DNA from: C-114 sp963745405
GTDB lineage: Bacteria; Chloroflexota; Limnocylindria; Limnocylindrales; CSP1-4
Assembly: GCA_963745405.1 (NCBI GenBank)
Contig: CAVUWY010000002.1
Coordinates: forward strand, 186,001 to 250,000
Direction of reading: 5' to 3'
DNA length: 64,000 nt
Within the stretch, counting starts at the first letter, position 1. Each line of letters opens with the position of its first letter. Positions 8,920 to 22,041 of the stretch are shown piece by piece. The notes below the pieces were generated by a model. It was not told the DNA's origin. It did no database searches and was given only the letters and a program-made list of their open reading frames with translations. The translations under genes were made by a program, and so were the position numbers.

Positions 8920-9655
8920 TCCGTCCCGCCGCCGGCGGGATCGGCGCGGGCCGGTCGTATCCGAACGGACAGGGAGTGGCCCGCCGCTCCTGCTCCTCCA
9001 CGGCCTCGCCGGATCGGCGCGCTGGTGGTCCCGCAACATGGCCGCGCTCGCCGCGGAGCACGACGTCCTGGCAGTGGACCTGCCGGCCTTCGGCAGCTCG
9101 TCCCGTCGGTCGCGCTTCCGCCTCGACCGCATCCCGGATCAACTCATCGCGACCATGGATCGCCGCGGGATCGAGCGGGCGAGCATCATCGGCCATTCGA
9201 TGGGCGGGCTGATCGCCGCACGCCTGGCCGCCGAGCACCCCGAGCGGGTCGATCGGCTGGTCCTCGTCGATGCGGCCTTCCTCTCGCTCGACACCGGCTG
9301 GTGGCATCGGGGAGCCGGCCCGCTCGTCATCCTCCGATGGACCAAGGCGTCCCTCGTCAGGACGCTCGCCGAGGACGTGCTCAGGGTCGGCCCGGCGCGG
9401 CTATTCGCTGCCTCGCTGCAGCTCCTCCAGGCGGACTGGGCGGAGCTCCTGCCGCGGATCGGCGCGCCCACGCTCGTCGTCTGGGGCGACCACGACACGC
9501 TTTGTCCGCTCACGATCGGGCAAGCCATCGCCGCCAGGATCCCCGGCGCGAAACTCGTGACGATCCAGCGGTCTGGTCACAACCCGATGTGGGAGCAGCC
9601 GGCGGAATTCGACCGCATCGTGTCCGACTTCCTGGCGGGCGGTGAAACCAGGTGA
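8912..9655 (+). CDS. Alpha/beta-fold hydrolase
   Basis: A second alpha/beta hydrolase, 247 residues, starting at TTG 8912 inside the end of the preceding gene. It shows the oxyanion segment LLLLHGLAGS, nucleophile elbow GHSMGG, acid GDHD and catalytic histidine SGHNPMWEQP. This pattern resembles lactonase or esterase-type hydrolases, but substrate assignment is not possible. It ends 35 bases before the 5S rRNA 3' end, convergent with the rrn operon. Confidence 0.86.
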   Translation: MADPSRRRRDRRGPVVSERTGSGPPLLLLHGLAGSARWWSRNMAALAAEHDVLAVDLPAFGSSSRRSRFRLDRIPDQLIATMDRRGIERASIIGHSMGGLIAARLAAEHPERVDRLVLVDAAFLSLDTGWWHRGAGPLVILRWTKASLVRTLAEDVLRVGPARLFAASLQLLQADWAELLPRIGAPTLVVWGDHDTLCPLTIGQAIAARIPGAKLVTIQRSGHNPMWEQPAEFDRIVSDFLAGGETR

Positions 9656-9690
9656 CGGCCGACCGCGGAATCCTCCGGGAAACGCAAAAA

Positions 9691-9808
<118 letters not shown>

Positions 9809-9968
9809 TTTCTTGCGGCTGGACGTTTCGGCAGCGACACACCGCGCGACATGTGGTCGCGGCGGGGCGCCGAAGGATCTCGAAGAACTTCGATCGTTGA
9901 GTCGTCGTGCGTCCCAGGGGACGCGGGATCATCTCGAACCAGCCACTGACGCCCGGTCAGTTGCTGAA

Positions 9969-13040
<3,072 letters not shown>

Positions 13041-13138
13041 CCTTCAGCACCTGACCAGGACGGCCAGCTGCGCGGGGGATCGGGATGATTCCTTTAACGA
13101 CTCGGCGAAATCGAAGTTCTTCGATTGCCGAAACATAT

Positions 13139-13154
13139 CCAGTTGGTAAGGTGC
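13139..13154 (-). promoter_or_regulatory. boxA-like antitermination site upstream of 23S
   Basis: GCACCTTACCAACTGG on the minus strand, about 100 bases upstream of the 23S 5' end, nearly repeats the sequence in the 16S leader (GCACCTTAACAACTG). Paired boxA elements before 16S and 23S are the normal arrangement for Nus-dependent rRNA antitermination. The rest of the 13041-13424 spacer shows no other recognisable element. Confidence 0.6.
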
Positions 13155-13424
13155 GGCCGCGCTAACGGCCTCTCCGCGCGGATGACTCCGCCCGGTCCAG
13201 CGATCCGCTGGTCGGTGACCTCGTCGACGAGGGCACGGATCAGGGGTGCGATGGTCTCTAAAAACACGCTCGACGGCCCGAGGACCAGCCTCAGCGCCGT
13301 CGATGAACGCATGCCGTCTGGGACCCTGCGGGTCTCTCGGGTATTACCCGAGCTCTTCAGTTCTGGAGTGGTGCTGCCTGACTCAGTGCTGGATCCTCCG
13401 ACCCGTGACCTGTGTCGCTCGAGG

Positions 13425-13500
13425 TGGTGGAGACGAGGAGACTCGAACTCCTGACCCTCTCCTTGCAAAGGAGATGCTCTGCCGACTGAGCTACGTCCCC
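13425..13500 (-). tRNA. tRNA-Ala (TGC)
   Basis: A 76-base cloverleaf with encoded CCA. The acceptor GGGGACG pairs with CGTCTCC, the D-arm contains AGCTCAG, the anticodon loop TTTGCAA gives TGC, and the T-loop is TTCGAGT. It lies in the 16S-23S spacer as expected for tRNA-Ala. Confidence 0.97.
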
Positions 13501-13539
13501 GTGCCGGCCGGCCGGTCCACGACGGACCCGATCGGACGA

Positions 13540-13616
13540 TGGTGGGCGTTTCTGGACTCGAACCAGAGACCTCTGCCTTATCAGGGCAGTGCTCTAACCA
13601 GCTGAGCTAAACGCCC
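13540..13616 (-). tRNA. tRNA-Ile (GAT)
   Basis: A 77-base cloverleaf with encoded CCA. The acceptor GGGCGTT pairs with AACGCCC, the anticodon loop CTGATAA gives GAT, and the T-loop is TTCGAGT. It is the first spacer tRNA after 16S. The 260 bases between it and the 16S 3' end show nothing else recognisable. Confidence 0.97.
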
Positions 13617-13875
13617 GCCGGGGCGGTGCCGACCCAAGATCGACACGGTGTCGACGCCGGCGGCTGCACCCTTAACCCTTGAAGAGTGGTAGGAAGCCCG
13701 TTCCGATGTACGGACGGTTCGGTGGTTTCGCCAAGGTCGCTCTCGGTCTGCACTCGTCGTCCCGAGGGACATCGAGCACCGCGCCCCACCCTGGCTGGGA
13801 ACGCGAACGACCGTGCGATCAACCTGGAAGTCCTGAACGTCTCGACCCCACCGAGGGTCTCGACTGACGACTCCC

Positions 13876-15376
<1,501 letters not shown>

Positions 15377-15455
15377 GATGCACGACCTTGCGGCCGTGAC
15401 TTGTCTCGAAGGGTCTGTCCGTCTCGCACATCCTTCCGGATTTCCTACCACTCTT

Positions 15456-15470
15456 CAGTTGTTAAGGTGC
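15456..15470 (-). promoter_or_regulatory. boxA-like antitermination site in the 16S leader
   Basis: GCACCTTAACAACTG on the minus strand resembles the enterobacterial boxA (TGCTCTTTAACA) and lies about 80 bases upstream of 16S. A near copy lies upstream of 23S. Confidence 0.6.
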
Positions 15471-15509
15471 AGCGCCCACGCGGCATGACCGCCTCGGCGC
15501 AGAGCCCCA

Positions 15510-15539
15510 ATGATGAGGCTTCGGGACCGGGGGTGTCAA
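15510..15539 (-). promoter_or_regulatory. rrn promoter P2
   Basis: On the minus strand a perfect -35 TTGACA (15539-15534), an 18-base spacer and -10 CATCAT (15515-15510) lie about 135 bases upstream of the 16S 5' end. The -35 is perfect and the -10 moderate. Confidence 0.6.
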
Positions 15540-15611
15540 ACCGTCGACGATGCGCCCACGAGGGGCCCGTCGAGGCTCATCGCGCCCCCCTTCGGGGCAC
15601 AACGAGGGCGG

Positions 15612-15640
15612 ATGATACGGGCCCCCGCTCGAAGCGTCAA
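15612..15640 (-). promoter_or_regulatory. rrn promoter P1
   Basis: On the minus strand -35 TTGACG (15640-15635), an ideal 17-base spacer and -10 TATCAT (15617-15612) form the best sigma-70-type promoter in the window. With P2 about 100 bases downstream it gives the tandem promoter layout typical of rrn operons. Confidence 0.7.
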
Positions 15641-15688
15641 ACGTCGGCCTCGTGGCGGGTCGCCGCGACCGGTTCGGACCGCCTTCCC

Positions 15689-15874
15689 TCAGATCGGGCT
15701 CGTCTCCACGAGGAGGATGAAGGCGGCGCCGCTGAGCCAGCAGAGGAGCGCGAGCTCGGCTGTCGCGGCCACCCCGAGCGGACCGACCAGGACCGCATAG
15801 AGGATCAGGCCGAGGACCGCCGCGGCTCCGGCCTTGGCCAGGCGGAGGAGGATCTCGGCGACGAGGTTGCTCAC
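15689..15874 (-). CDS. Small two-helix membrane protein downstream of recR
   Basis: A 61-residue product from a GTG at 15874, 13 bases after the recR stop. It has two hydrophobic helices (AAAVLGLILYAVLVGPLGVA and LALLCWLSGAAFILLV). In Firmicutes the small membrane protein BofA follows recR, but I see no convincing BofA sequence motif, so homology is not claimed. The reading frame is the same strand as recR and it probably ends the dnaX-ybaB-recR operon. Confidence 0.6.
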   Translation of the reverse strand: MSNLVAEILLRLAKAGAAAVLGLILYAVLVGPLGVAATAELALLCWLSGAAFILLVETSPI

Positions 15875-15887
15875 CTGTCGTCTCGAC

Positions 15888-16505
15888 TCAGACGGCCCGA
15901 CGGCCCTGGAGGGCCCGGATGAGCGTGACCTCGTCGGCGTACTCGAGGTCGCCGCCGACGGGGATGCCCCGGGCGATCCGGGTGACCGACCCGACGGTAC
16001 CGTCGAGGCGCTCGGCCAGGTACATCGCGGTCGCCTCGCCCTCCAGGGTCGGGTTGGTCGCGATGATGACCTCCTCGAACGGCGAGCCGGCCGCCTGGGC
16101 TGCGTCGGCGCGGGCGAGGAGCTCGCGGATCCGCAATCGGTCGGGCCCGATCCCGTCGATCGGCGAGATCGCCCCATGGAGGACGTGGTAGAGGCCCTTC
16201 AACTCGCCGGTCCGCTCGAGAGCGAGGACGTCGAGCGGCTCCTCGACCACGCAGAGACGCAGCTGGTCGCGACCGGGATCGGAGCAGATCGAGCAGATGG
16301 GGCGGTCGCTGATGTTGAAGCACTGCTCGCAGAAGACCACCCGATCGCGGACGTCCACCAGGGCGGCGGCCAGCGAACGGGCCTCCTCGTCGGGGGCTCG
16401 GAGCAGGTGGTAGGTGAGGCGCTGGGCTGTCTTGGGACCGACACCCGGCAGTCGGGCGAAGGCGTCGATGAGCCGGGCGACCGGCTCGATGAGAGGGGCG
16501 GGCAC
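15888..16505 (-). CDS. recR: Recombination mediator protein RecR
   Basis: RecR acts with RecF/RecO to load RecA at gaps. The 205-residue protein has the helix-hairpin-helix LPGVGPKTAQRLTYHLL, a zinc finger (CEQCFNIS ... CSIC), a Toprim segment (LCVVEEPLDVLALE, later IIATNPTLEGEATAMYLAE) and the family ending with GGDLEYADEVTLIRAL. The start is GTG at 16505. It lies 12 bases downstream of ybaB, as in the conserved dnaX-ybaB-recR cluster. Confidence 0.97.
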   Translation of the reverse strand: MPAPLIEPVARLIDAFARLPGVGPKTAQRLTYHLLRAPDEEARSLAAALVDVRDRVVFCEQCFNISDRPICSICSDPGRDQLRLCVVEEPLDVLALERTGELKGLYHVLHGAISPIDGIGPDRLRIRELLARADAAQAAGSPFEEVIIATNPTLEGEATAMYLAERLDGTVGSVTRIARGIPVGGDLEYADEVTLIRALQGRRAV

Positions 16506-16517
16506 CTGTCCTCCGAC

Positions 16518-16823
16518 CTACATCCCCGGCAGGCGCAGGCCGCCCGTCACGGCTGCCATCTTCTCCTGCTCGATCTCGCGCGACGCCCGGAGCGCGTCGT
16601 TGACCGCCGCGACGACCAGGTCCTGCAGCATGTCGACGTCGGCCGGGTCGACCGCCGACGGATCGATGGTCACGCTGATGAGCTCCTGCTTGCCGGTGAC
16701 CTGGGCCTTGACCACGCCACCGCCGGCCGAGCCGTCGACCACGGTCGAGGCGAGCTCGTTCTGGACGCGCAGCATCTCCTGCTGCATCTGCTGGGCCATT
16801 CGTTGCAGGTTGGCCATCCCCAT
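16518..16823 (-). CDS. ybaB: YbaB/EbfC nucleoid-associated protein
   Basis: A 101-residue DNA-binding protein of the YbaB/EbfC family. It has the characteristic N-terminal amphipathic helix (MANLQRMAQQMQQEMLRVQ) and a core VTGKQELISVTIDPSAV. ATG 16823 is chosen because GGAGGAG lies about 10 bases upstream; ATG 16817 is a near alternative. It sits between dnaX and recR. Confidence 0.93.
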   Translation of the reverse strand: MGMANLQRMAQQMQQEMLRVQNELASTVVDGSAGGGVVKAQVTGKQELISVTIDPSAVDPADVDMLQDLVVAAVNDALRASREIEQEKMAAVTGGLRLPGM

Positions 16824-16936
16824 CGGGTGCGCTCCTCCATTCCGCGGTCGTGGACCGGGTCCTCGGCCGCCGTCGACCACCGTCGCCCGGTCAAGTCTGA
16901 GCGATGCGGGCAGCTCCTGCTGTCCGGCGAGGGCCG

Positions 16937-18690
16937 TCAGCTCACCTCGCCGACATCGGCGAGGTCGTCGGCGAAGATCCGCCGGGCCTCGGTCAGGAGC
17001 CGGTCGGCGTCTCCGTCCGCCGGCGCGGTGGTCAGCGACTCGATGTTCGTGGCGACGAAGCGGACGCTCACCGGCTCACCGGCCTGCCGGGCGATGCCGT
17101 CCTCGACCGTCGAGCGGCGACGCTCGAGGAGGTCCTTGAGGAAGGCCTGATTCTCGGGGAAGCCGAGGGTCACCACGCGGCCCTCGACCGCGACGGGACG
17201 GCAGGCGACGATCAGCGGCTTGACCGCCGGCTGCTGGCTCAGGTCAGCCACGACGGCCGGCCACGCACGCTCGAGCAGGGGCAGCCCCAGGGCCGTCGGT
17301 CCCGTCGCGGGAGGATCATCCGCGGTGGACGCCGTCGACGCGGCGAGCACGGAGACAGCGGCGGGCTTCGCATCGGCGACAGTCTCGACCGGCGGCGCTG
17401 CCGGTGCCCGGCGGGCGGTACGTGGCCGCGGTTCCGGCTCCGTGGCAGGGGCCGACTCGGCGATGGGCGCCGGCTCGGGGGTGGGTGGCGTCGCGGCGGA
17501 TGGAGGCGCGGCAGATGCAGGCGCGGCGGTCGGTGCCGTATCGGGCTCGGTGGTCGGTGGGGGCGTGGCTGCCGGGGCCTTGATAGTGGGCGAGCGGGTC
17601 GGCGACGTGGCGGGTCGGGACGGAGCGACCGGTGTCGCCGAGGCGATGAGCGGTGGACCGTCGAGCAGGGCCAGGTCGAGCTGGAAGCGGATGCCGCCGG
17701 ACCGAGGCGGGACGGATCGATGGCCGCCAGGCGGCGGCCGACGGCGGCGAGTCCGGCAGGCGACGCGCCGAGCGCCCCCGACCCATCGGCGAGGCCGGCC
17801 ACGAGGGCGGATCGGAGGGCCTCGATCACCTGGTCGAGGAAGGCCCGCAGGTCGCGGCCGCGGTCCTCGAGCTCGTCGAGGATCGCCATGCCGGCCGCCG
17901 CGTCGCCGTCGACCAACGCAGCGAGGAAGCCGTCGACCGCCTCCTCGCCGGCCAGCCCGAGGAGGTCGCGGACCCGCTCGCCGGTCAACCGGCCGTCGTC
18001 GCCGGAGAGGAGCTGGTCGAGCATCGACTCAGCGTCCCGCATGCCGCCGGCGGCGAGGGTCGCGATCAGCGCGATCGCGTCGTCGTCCGCCTCGCGTCCG
18101 AGGTCGGCGAGGATGCGCCGCAGCTTGCCCGCGATCTGTTCGACGGTCAGGCGCCGGAAGTCGAAGCGCTGGACACGCGAGAGGACCGCCGGCCGGATCT
18201 GGCCAGCGTCGGTCGTGCAGAAGATGAAGGCGACGTGATCGGGCGGCTCTTCGAGCGTCTTGAGGAGGACGTCCCAGCCCTCCTTGATCCGCTGGACCTC
18301 GTCGACGATGAAGACCTTGCGACGGAGGTCGGACGGCGCGGTCGCGATGCGGGGCAGGAGTTCGCGGATGTCGTCGACCTTGTTGTTCGAGGCGGCGTCG
18401 AGCTCGACGACGTCGAGCGAGGTGCCCTCGCGGATGGCAACGCAGGACGGACAGCGGTCGCACGGATCGCCATCCTGCAGGTTCGTGCAGTTGAGGGCCT
18501 TCGCGACGATGCGGGCCATCGACGTCTTGCCCGTGCCGCGCGGCCCGACGAAAAGGAGGGCGTGGGCGACGCTGTCGGTGCGGACGGCGTTGCGGAGGAC
18601 GGCCACCGCGGCGTCCTGCCCGACGATCTCGGCGAACGTCTGCGCTCGCCAGACCCGGTACAGCGCCTGATGCGGAACCGTCGACGTCAC
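16937..18690 (-). CDS. dnaX: DNA polymerase III subunit gamma/tau, frameshifted
   Basis: Clamp-loader ATPase of the replicative polymerase. The GTG start at 18690 has AGGAG four bases upstream and gives VTSTVPHQALYRVWRAQTF. Walker A GPRGTGKTSMA, the zinc module (C..CPSC), Walker B FIVDEVQRI and sensor FIFCTTDAGQIRPAVLSR are present. After RLGPA (about residue 330; plus positions 17691-17705) the frame breaks. The homologous reading continues in the -1 frame (GIRFQLDLALLDGPPLIA), then a long Pro/Ala linker and a tau-like end to 16937. Without the shift the zero frame runs on to 17239 as a basic Pro/Arg tail. E. coli dnaX uses programmed -1 frameshifting, but no slippery heptamer or homopolymer is visible here. 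A missing G is the simplest explanation. Confidence 0.88.
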
Positions 18691-18772
18691 GTGACTCCTG
18701 GGCTCGGGCGGATTGTGCCGTGCACCCTCCGTCGATCCGGTCATCCCGACGCCCATCGCTTCGCGCGGCTCA

Positions 18773-18963
18773 GACCAGGCCGTTCCGCGGCACCCGACGC
18801 TGATCGCTTAGTGCTGCTTCCTTCCGGACCTGACACGGTTCACGAGTCGCCGCTGCGCGGGACCCGGTCCTCGACGTCGCTCGGAGCGCGGCTATCGGGA
18901 ACGGGGACCTCGGGAGGGAATTCAGCCCTGCTGGAGCGGATTGCAGGTACAGGGCACCGCTAG
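18773..18963 (-). ncRNA. ffs: Signal recognition particle RNA
   Basis: The minus strand contains the universal SRP RNA apical motif GTCAGGTCCGGAAGGAAGCAG at plus 18812-18835. It is flanked by pairing arms GACCGGGTCCCGCG and CGCGGAACGGCCTGGTC that close a hairpin over 18773-18869. Upstream, GTGCCCTGTACCTGCAATCC with CAGCAGGG may form a 5' Alu-like extension, so I extend the RNA to about 18963; the small form alone would be about 97 bases. Both ends are approximate. It lies upstream of dnaX on the same strand. The remaining 18691-18772 shows nothing else. Confidence 0.85.
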
Positions 18964-19022
18964 TTCCCCGCCTAGCACGGCCCGCGAAGCATAGCAGGGG
19001 CGGCTTCCGGGCCGGGAGTGAG

Positions 19023-19110
19023 TGGCGGAGAGGGCGGGATTTGAACCCGCGATGGGTTGCCCCATACCGCATTTCCAGTGCGGCGCCCTAGGCCACTAGG
19101 CGACCTCTCC
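19023..19110 (-). tRNA. tRNA-Ser (GGA)
   Basis: An 88-base class II tRNA with encoded CCA and a long variable arm. The acceptor GGAGAGG pairs with CCTCTCC, discriminator G. The anticodon loop CTGGAAA gives GGA. The T-loop is TTCAAAT. Confidence 0.96.
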
Positions 19111-19151
19111 GCGGGCCTGGCGTCGGCGCTGTCCGGGCGTCCCGGACGACG

Positions 19152-19238
<87 letters not shown>

Positions 19239-19353
19239 GCGCGAGAGGATACCAAAGGCGGTCCGGCCGACCCTCTGCGGGCCGGCTCGAGGCGCGTCCC
19301 CGGTCCGCCGCGGCGCCCGGGGCCGAGCATCCTGCCTCGGCCGCCCGATCGCC

Positions 19354-19800
19354 TCAGCGACGGGAGTGGGCGGTCGCGCCGAGGATCTCCTCGGCCTCGT
19401 CACGGCGGATGCCGCTGACGATCTTGATGCGGCGCGGGAGATCGGGGTGCTGGGCGAGCTGGATGACCGTGCCGGCCGCTCCCTCGATCGGGTCGGGCAG
19501 GGCGAAGACGAGGGCCTCGACGTCGCTCTGGAGGAGCGCCCCGACGCACATCGCGCATGGCTCGACGGTCGAGAAGATGGTGGCGTCGCCGAGGTCGGCG
19601 GTGCCGAGCTTGCGGGCCGTCTCGCGGAGAGCGACGACGACGGCGTGGGCGGTCGGATCGTCCGTCTCGCGGACGCGGTCGTGGGCCCGGGCGACCATCG
19701 CGTCATGGACGACGGCGACGGCGGCGATGGGTCGCTCACCGCGCTCGAGCGCGAGCCGTGCCTCGGCGAGTGCCTCCCCCATGAACAACTCGTAGTTCAT
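19354..19800 (-). CDS. tadA: TadA-like tRNA adenosine deaminase, catalytic Glu missing
   Basis: A 148-residue cytidine/adenosine deaminase-fold protein. TadA normally converts A34 to inosine in tRNA-Arg(ACG). Zinc ligands are present (TAH and PCAMC, with the expected GALLQSD after the second), and NRV-like HDRV and GTVIQLAQHP fit the family. The catalytic proton-shuttle Glu of the HAE motif is Val here (HAVV, plus 19641-19664), so deaminase activity is doubtful. The ATG at 19800 gives the usual short N-terminus. The window also carries a tRNA-Arg with a GCG anticodon, which needs no inosine. It may be an inactive paralogue or a relaxed gene; a true TadA could lie elsewhere. Confidence 0.82.
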   Translation of the reverse strand: MNYELFMGEALAEARLALERGERPIAAVAVVHDAMVARAHDRVRETDDPTAHAVVVALRETARKLGTADLGDATIFSTVEPCAMCVGALLQSDVEALVFALPDPIEGAAGTVIQLAQHPDLPRRIKIVSGIRRDEAEEILGATAHSRR

Positions 19801-19915
19801 CGTCCGATGATACAGGTCGCCCCCACGCGTAAGACGCCCCCCGCGCGGTACAATTCCTCGTGGGGACAGGAGAGCGGCGGCCGCGGCCGCGCAGCGAGGA
19901 GGACGTGACGAGTCC

Positions 19916-21118
19916 ATGGCGAGACGGCGACGGATCGGGATCCTGACCGGCGGCGGCGACGTGCCGGGCCTCAACTCGGTCATCAAGAGCGTCACCTACC
20001 GGGCGAGCGAGCAGGGATATGACGTGCTCGGCATCCGGCGCGGCTGGGAGGGCCTGACCCACGGCCGGATGCTCGCCGACGGGACGGCCGACCCGGAGTA
20101 CTTCCGCCCCCTCGATCGGACCAACACCCGGACCATCGATCGGACCGGCGGGACCGTCCTCCATACGTCGCGGACGAATCCCAAGCGGATGAGCGCCGAC
20201 CGACTGCCGGCCTGGCTCCCCGCCGAGCGGGCGGCCGCGATGGCCGGCGACGACGGTCTCTACGACCTCACCCCGCTCGTCGTCGAGCACCTCGAGGCGC
20301 TCGGTCTCGACCAGCTCGTGTCCATCGGCGGCGACGACACGCTCTCGTTCAGCCGCGTCCTCGTCGATCTCGGCGTGCCGCTCATCGCCATCCCCAAGAC
20401 GATGGACAACGACGTGCAAGGGACCGAGTACTGCATCGGCTTCTCGTCGGCCATCACCCGGGCCAAGGAGCTTATCGACCGGCAACGGACGACCCTCGGC
20501 TCCCACGAGCGGATCGGCGTGTTCCGCATCTTCGGTCGGGACGCCGGTTTCTCCGCCCTGTTCACCGCCTACGCCTCGTCGGGCCGGTGCGTGATCCCCG
20601 AGGCGCCCTACGACCTCGACGCGCTGGCCGGCGTCCTGGCCGCCGACCACGCCGACAACCCATCGCACTACGCCTTCGTCATCACCGCCGAGGGCGCGAT
20701 CTGGCAGGGGGCGGCGATGGTCGACGTCGGCGACGCTGACGCCTTCGGCCACCGCCACAAGGCCAACGTCGGCGAGGCGCTGGCGGCCGAGCTGAAGGTC
20801 CGGACCGGCATCGAGACGGTCGCCTCCGAACTCACCTACGACCTGCGGAGCGGCCAGCCGGACATGCTCGACCAGCTGGTGGCGACGACGTTCGCCAACG
20901 TCGCGATGGATCTCCTCGCCGACGGCGTGACCGGGCGGATGGTGGCGATCGTCGATGGCAAGTACGCCCACGCGCCGCTGCCCGATCCGGCCCTCGGTCC
21001 GCGACGGGTCGACATCGCGACGCAGTACAACCCGGAGCGATTCCGGCCGCAATACGCCGCCCGCCTCGGTGAGCCGATCCTCCTGTCCACCCCGCTCGTG
21101 GCGTCGATCGCCGGCTGA
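19916..21118 (+). CDS. 6-phosphofructokinase, PPi-dependent signature
   Basis: Phosphofructokinase family, 400 residues, glycolysis. N-terminal GILTGGGDVPGLN, substrate loop PKTMDNDVQG (about residue 160) and GRDAGF are family motifs. At the two positions that set the phosphoryl donor it has Asp (GGDDT, where ATP enzymes have GGDG or GGEG) and Lys (PKT, where E. coli ATP-PFK has PGT). Asp plus Lys is the pattern of pyrophosphate-dependent enzymes, so PPi use is predicted. The ATG at 19916 follows GAGGAGG at a long spacing. A K+-independent H+-PPase is encoded further along, which supports PPi metabolism. Confidence 0.87.
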   Translation: MARRRRIGILTGGGDVPGLNSVIKSVTYRASEQGYDVLGIRRGWEGLTHGRMLADGTADPEYFRPLDRTNTRTIDRTGGTVLHTSRTNPKRMSADRLPAWLPAERAAAMAGDDGLYDLTPLVVEHLEALGLDQLVSIGGDDTLSFSRVLVDLGVPLIAIPKTMDNDVQGTEYCIGFSSAITRAKELIDRQRTTLGSHERIGVFRIFGRDAGFSALFTAYASSGRCVIPEAPYDLDALAGVLAADHADNPSHYAFVITAEGAIWQGAAMVDVGDADAFGHRHKANVGEALAAELKVRTGIETVASELTYDLRSGQPDMLDQLVATTFANVAMDLLADGVTGRMVAIVDGKYAHAPLPDPALGPRRVDIATQYNPERFRPQYAARLGEPILLSTPLVASIAG

Positions 21119-21157
21119 CCAGCGGGCCTCGCGGAGCTCGTCAGCCCGGCCGAGCTC

Positions 21158-22039
21158 TCAGCCGGGCAGGCCCGAGCGACTCCTGACCGAGCGGGCCACA
21201 GCCGAGATGTCGTCGTCGGCGTGCCCCGCGGCGACAAGCTCGCGTTCGATCCGCTCGCACAGCTCCGCGACCGACAGCTCGGCGCCGACCTCGCCGGCCA
21301 GCCCCAGGGCGATGCCGAGGTCCTTGAGGTGGAGGGCGACCTTGAAGCCGAGCGGATAGTCGTTGTCGATCATCCGGCCGCTGCGGTTCGCGAGCACCCA
21401 GCTCTGGGCGGCCCCGCCACCAAGGGCATCGACGACCTGCGGAACGTCGAGGCCGGACTTGATCGCCAGTACGATCCCCTCGGCGACTCCGAGATACGCG
21501 CCGGCGAGGATGACCTGGTTGACTGCCTTCACGGCCTGGCCGGCGCCGACCGACCCGACATGGGTGATCGTCCGACCCATCGCCTCGAGGACGGGCCGCG
21601 CCCGCTCCATGTCCGCGGTCGACCCGCCGCAGAAGATCGAGAGCGTCCCCTTCTGCGCTCCTTCCGACCCACCCGAGACCGGAGCGTCGACGAAACCGAC
21701 GCCACGCTCGCGGAGACGCTCTGCCACCGATCGGGTGACCGACGGCGAGATCGTCGAGCAGTCGATGACGAGGGTGCCGCGGCCGAGGTTATCGGCCGCA
21801 CCGGCCTCACCCAGGAGGACGTCCTCGACGTCGGCCGAGTCGGAGACGCAGACGACGACGACGTCGGCGGCCGCGGCGGCCGATGCAGCCGTCGAGGCTT
21901 CACGGGCGCCGAGGTCCGTCAGGGCGCCGGCCCGGCCGGGGGTCCGATTCCAGACGGTCAGCGGGAAGCCCGCCCGGGCGATGTTGGCCGCCATCGCGGC
22001 CCCCATCGTGCCGAGGCCGAGGAACGCGACGCGCTCCAC
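21158..22039 (-). CDS. NAD(P)-dependent beta-hydroxyacid dehydrogenase
   Basis: A 293-residue member of the 3-hydroxyisobutyrate dehydrogenase superfamily. The Rossmann motif is GLGTMGAAMAANIARAG, the substrate loop DAPVSGGSEGAQKGTL, and the catalytic Lys lies in GAGQAVKAVNQ. Possible roles include 3-hydroxyisobutyrate, tartronate semialdehyde or glyoxylate/succinic semialdehyde reduction; the sequence alone does not decide. The GTG start is two bases after the stop of the upstream membrane protein, so they share a transcript. Confidence 0.9.
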   Translation of the reverse strand: MERVAFLGLGTMGAAMAANIARAGFPLTVWNRTPGRAGALTDLGAREASTAASAAAAADVVVVCVSDSADVEDVLLGEAGAADNLGRGTLVIDCSTISPSVTRSVAERLRERGVGFVDAPVSGGSEGAQKGTLSIFCGGSTADMERARPVLEAMGRTITHVGSVGAGQAVKAVNQVILAGAYLGVAEGIVLAIKSGLDVPQVVDALGGGAAQSWVLANRSGRMIDNDYPLGFKVALHLKDLGIALGLAGEVGAELSVAELCERIERELVAAGHADDDISAVARSVRSRSGLPG

Positions 22040-22041
22040 GA

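Noticed and set aside
15689..15874. BofA homologue downstream of recR
   Set aside because: The position matches Bacillus, but the sequence shows only two hydrophobic helices without the BofA motifs.
16937..18690. Programmed -1 frameshift in dnaX
   Set aside because: The frame change is real in the sequence, but there is no slippery heptamer, homopolymer or obvious downstream stem. Two other genes carry similar lone-base breaks, so an assembly error is preferred; it is still listed as a finding.
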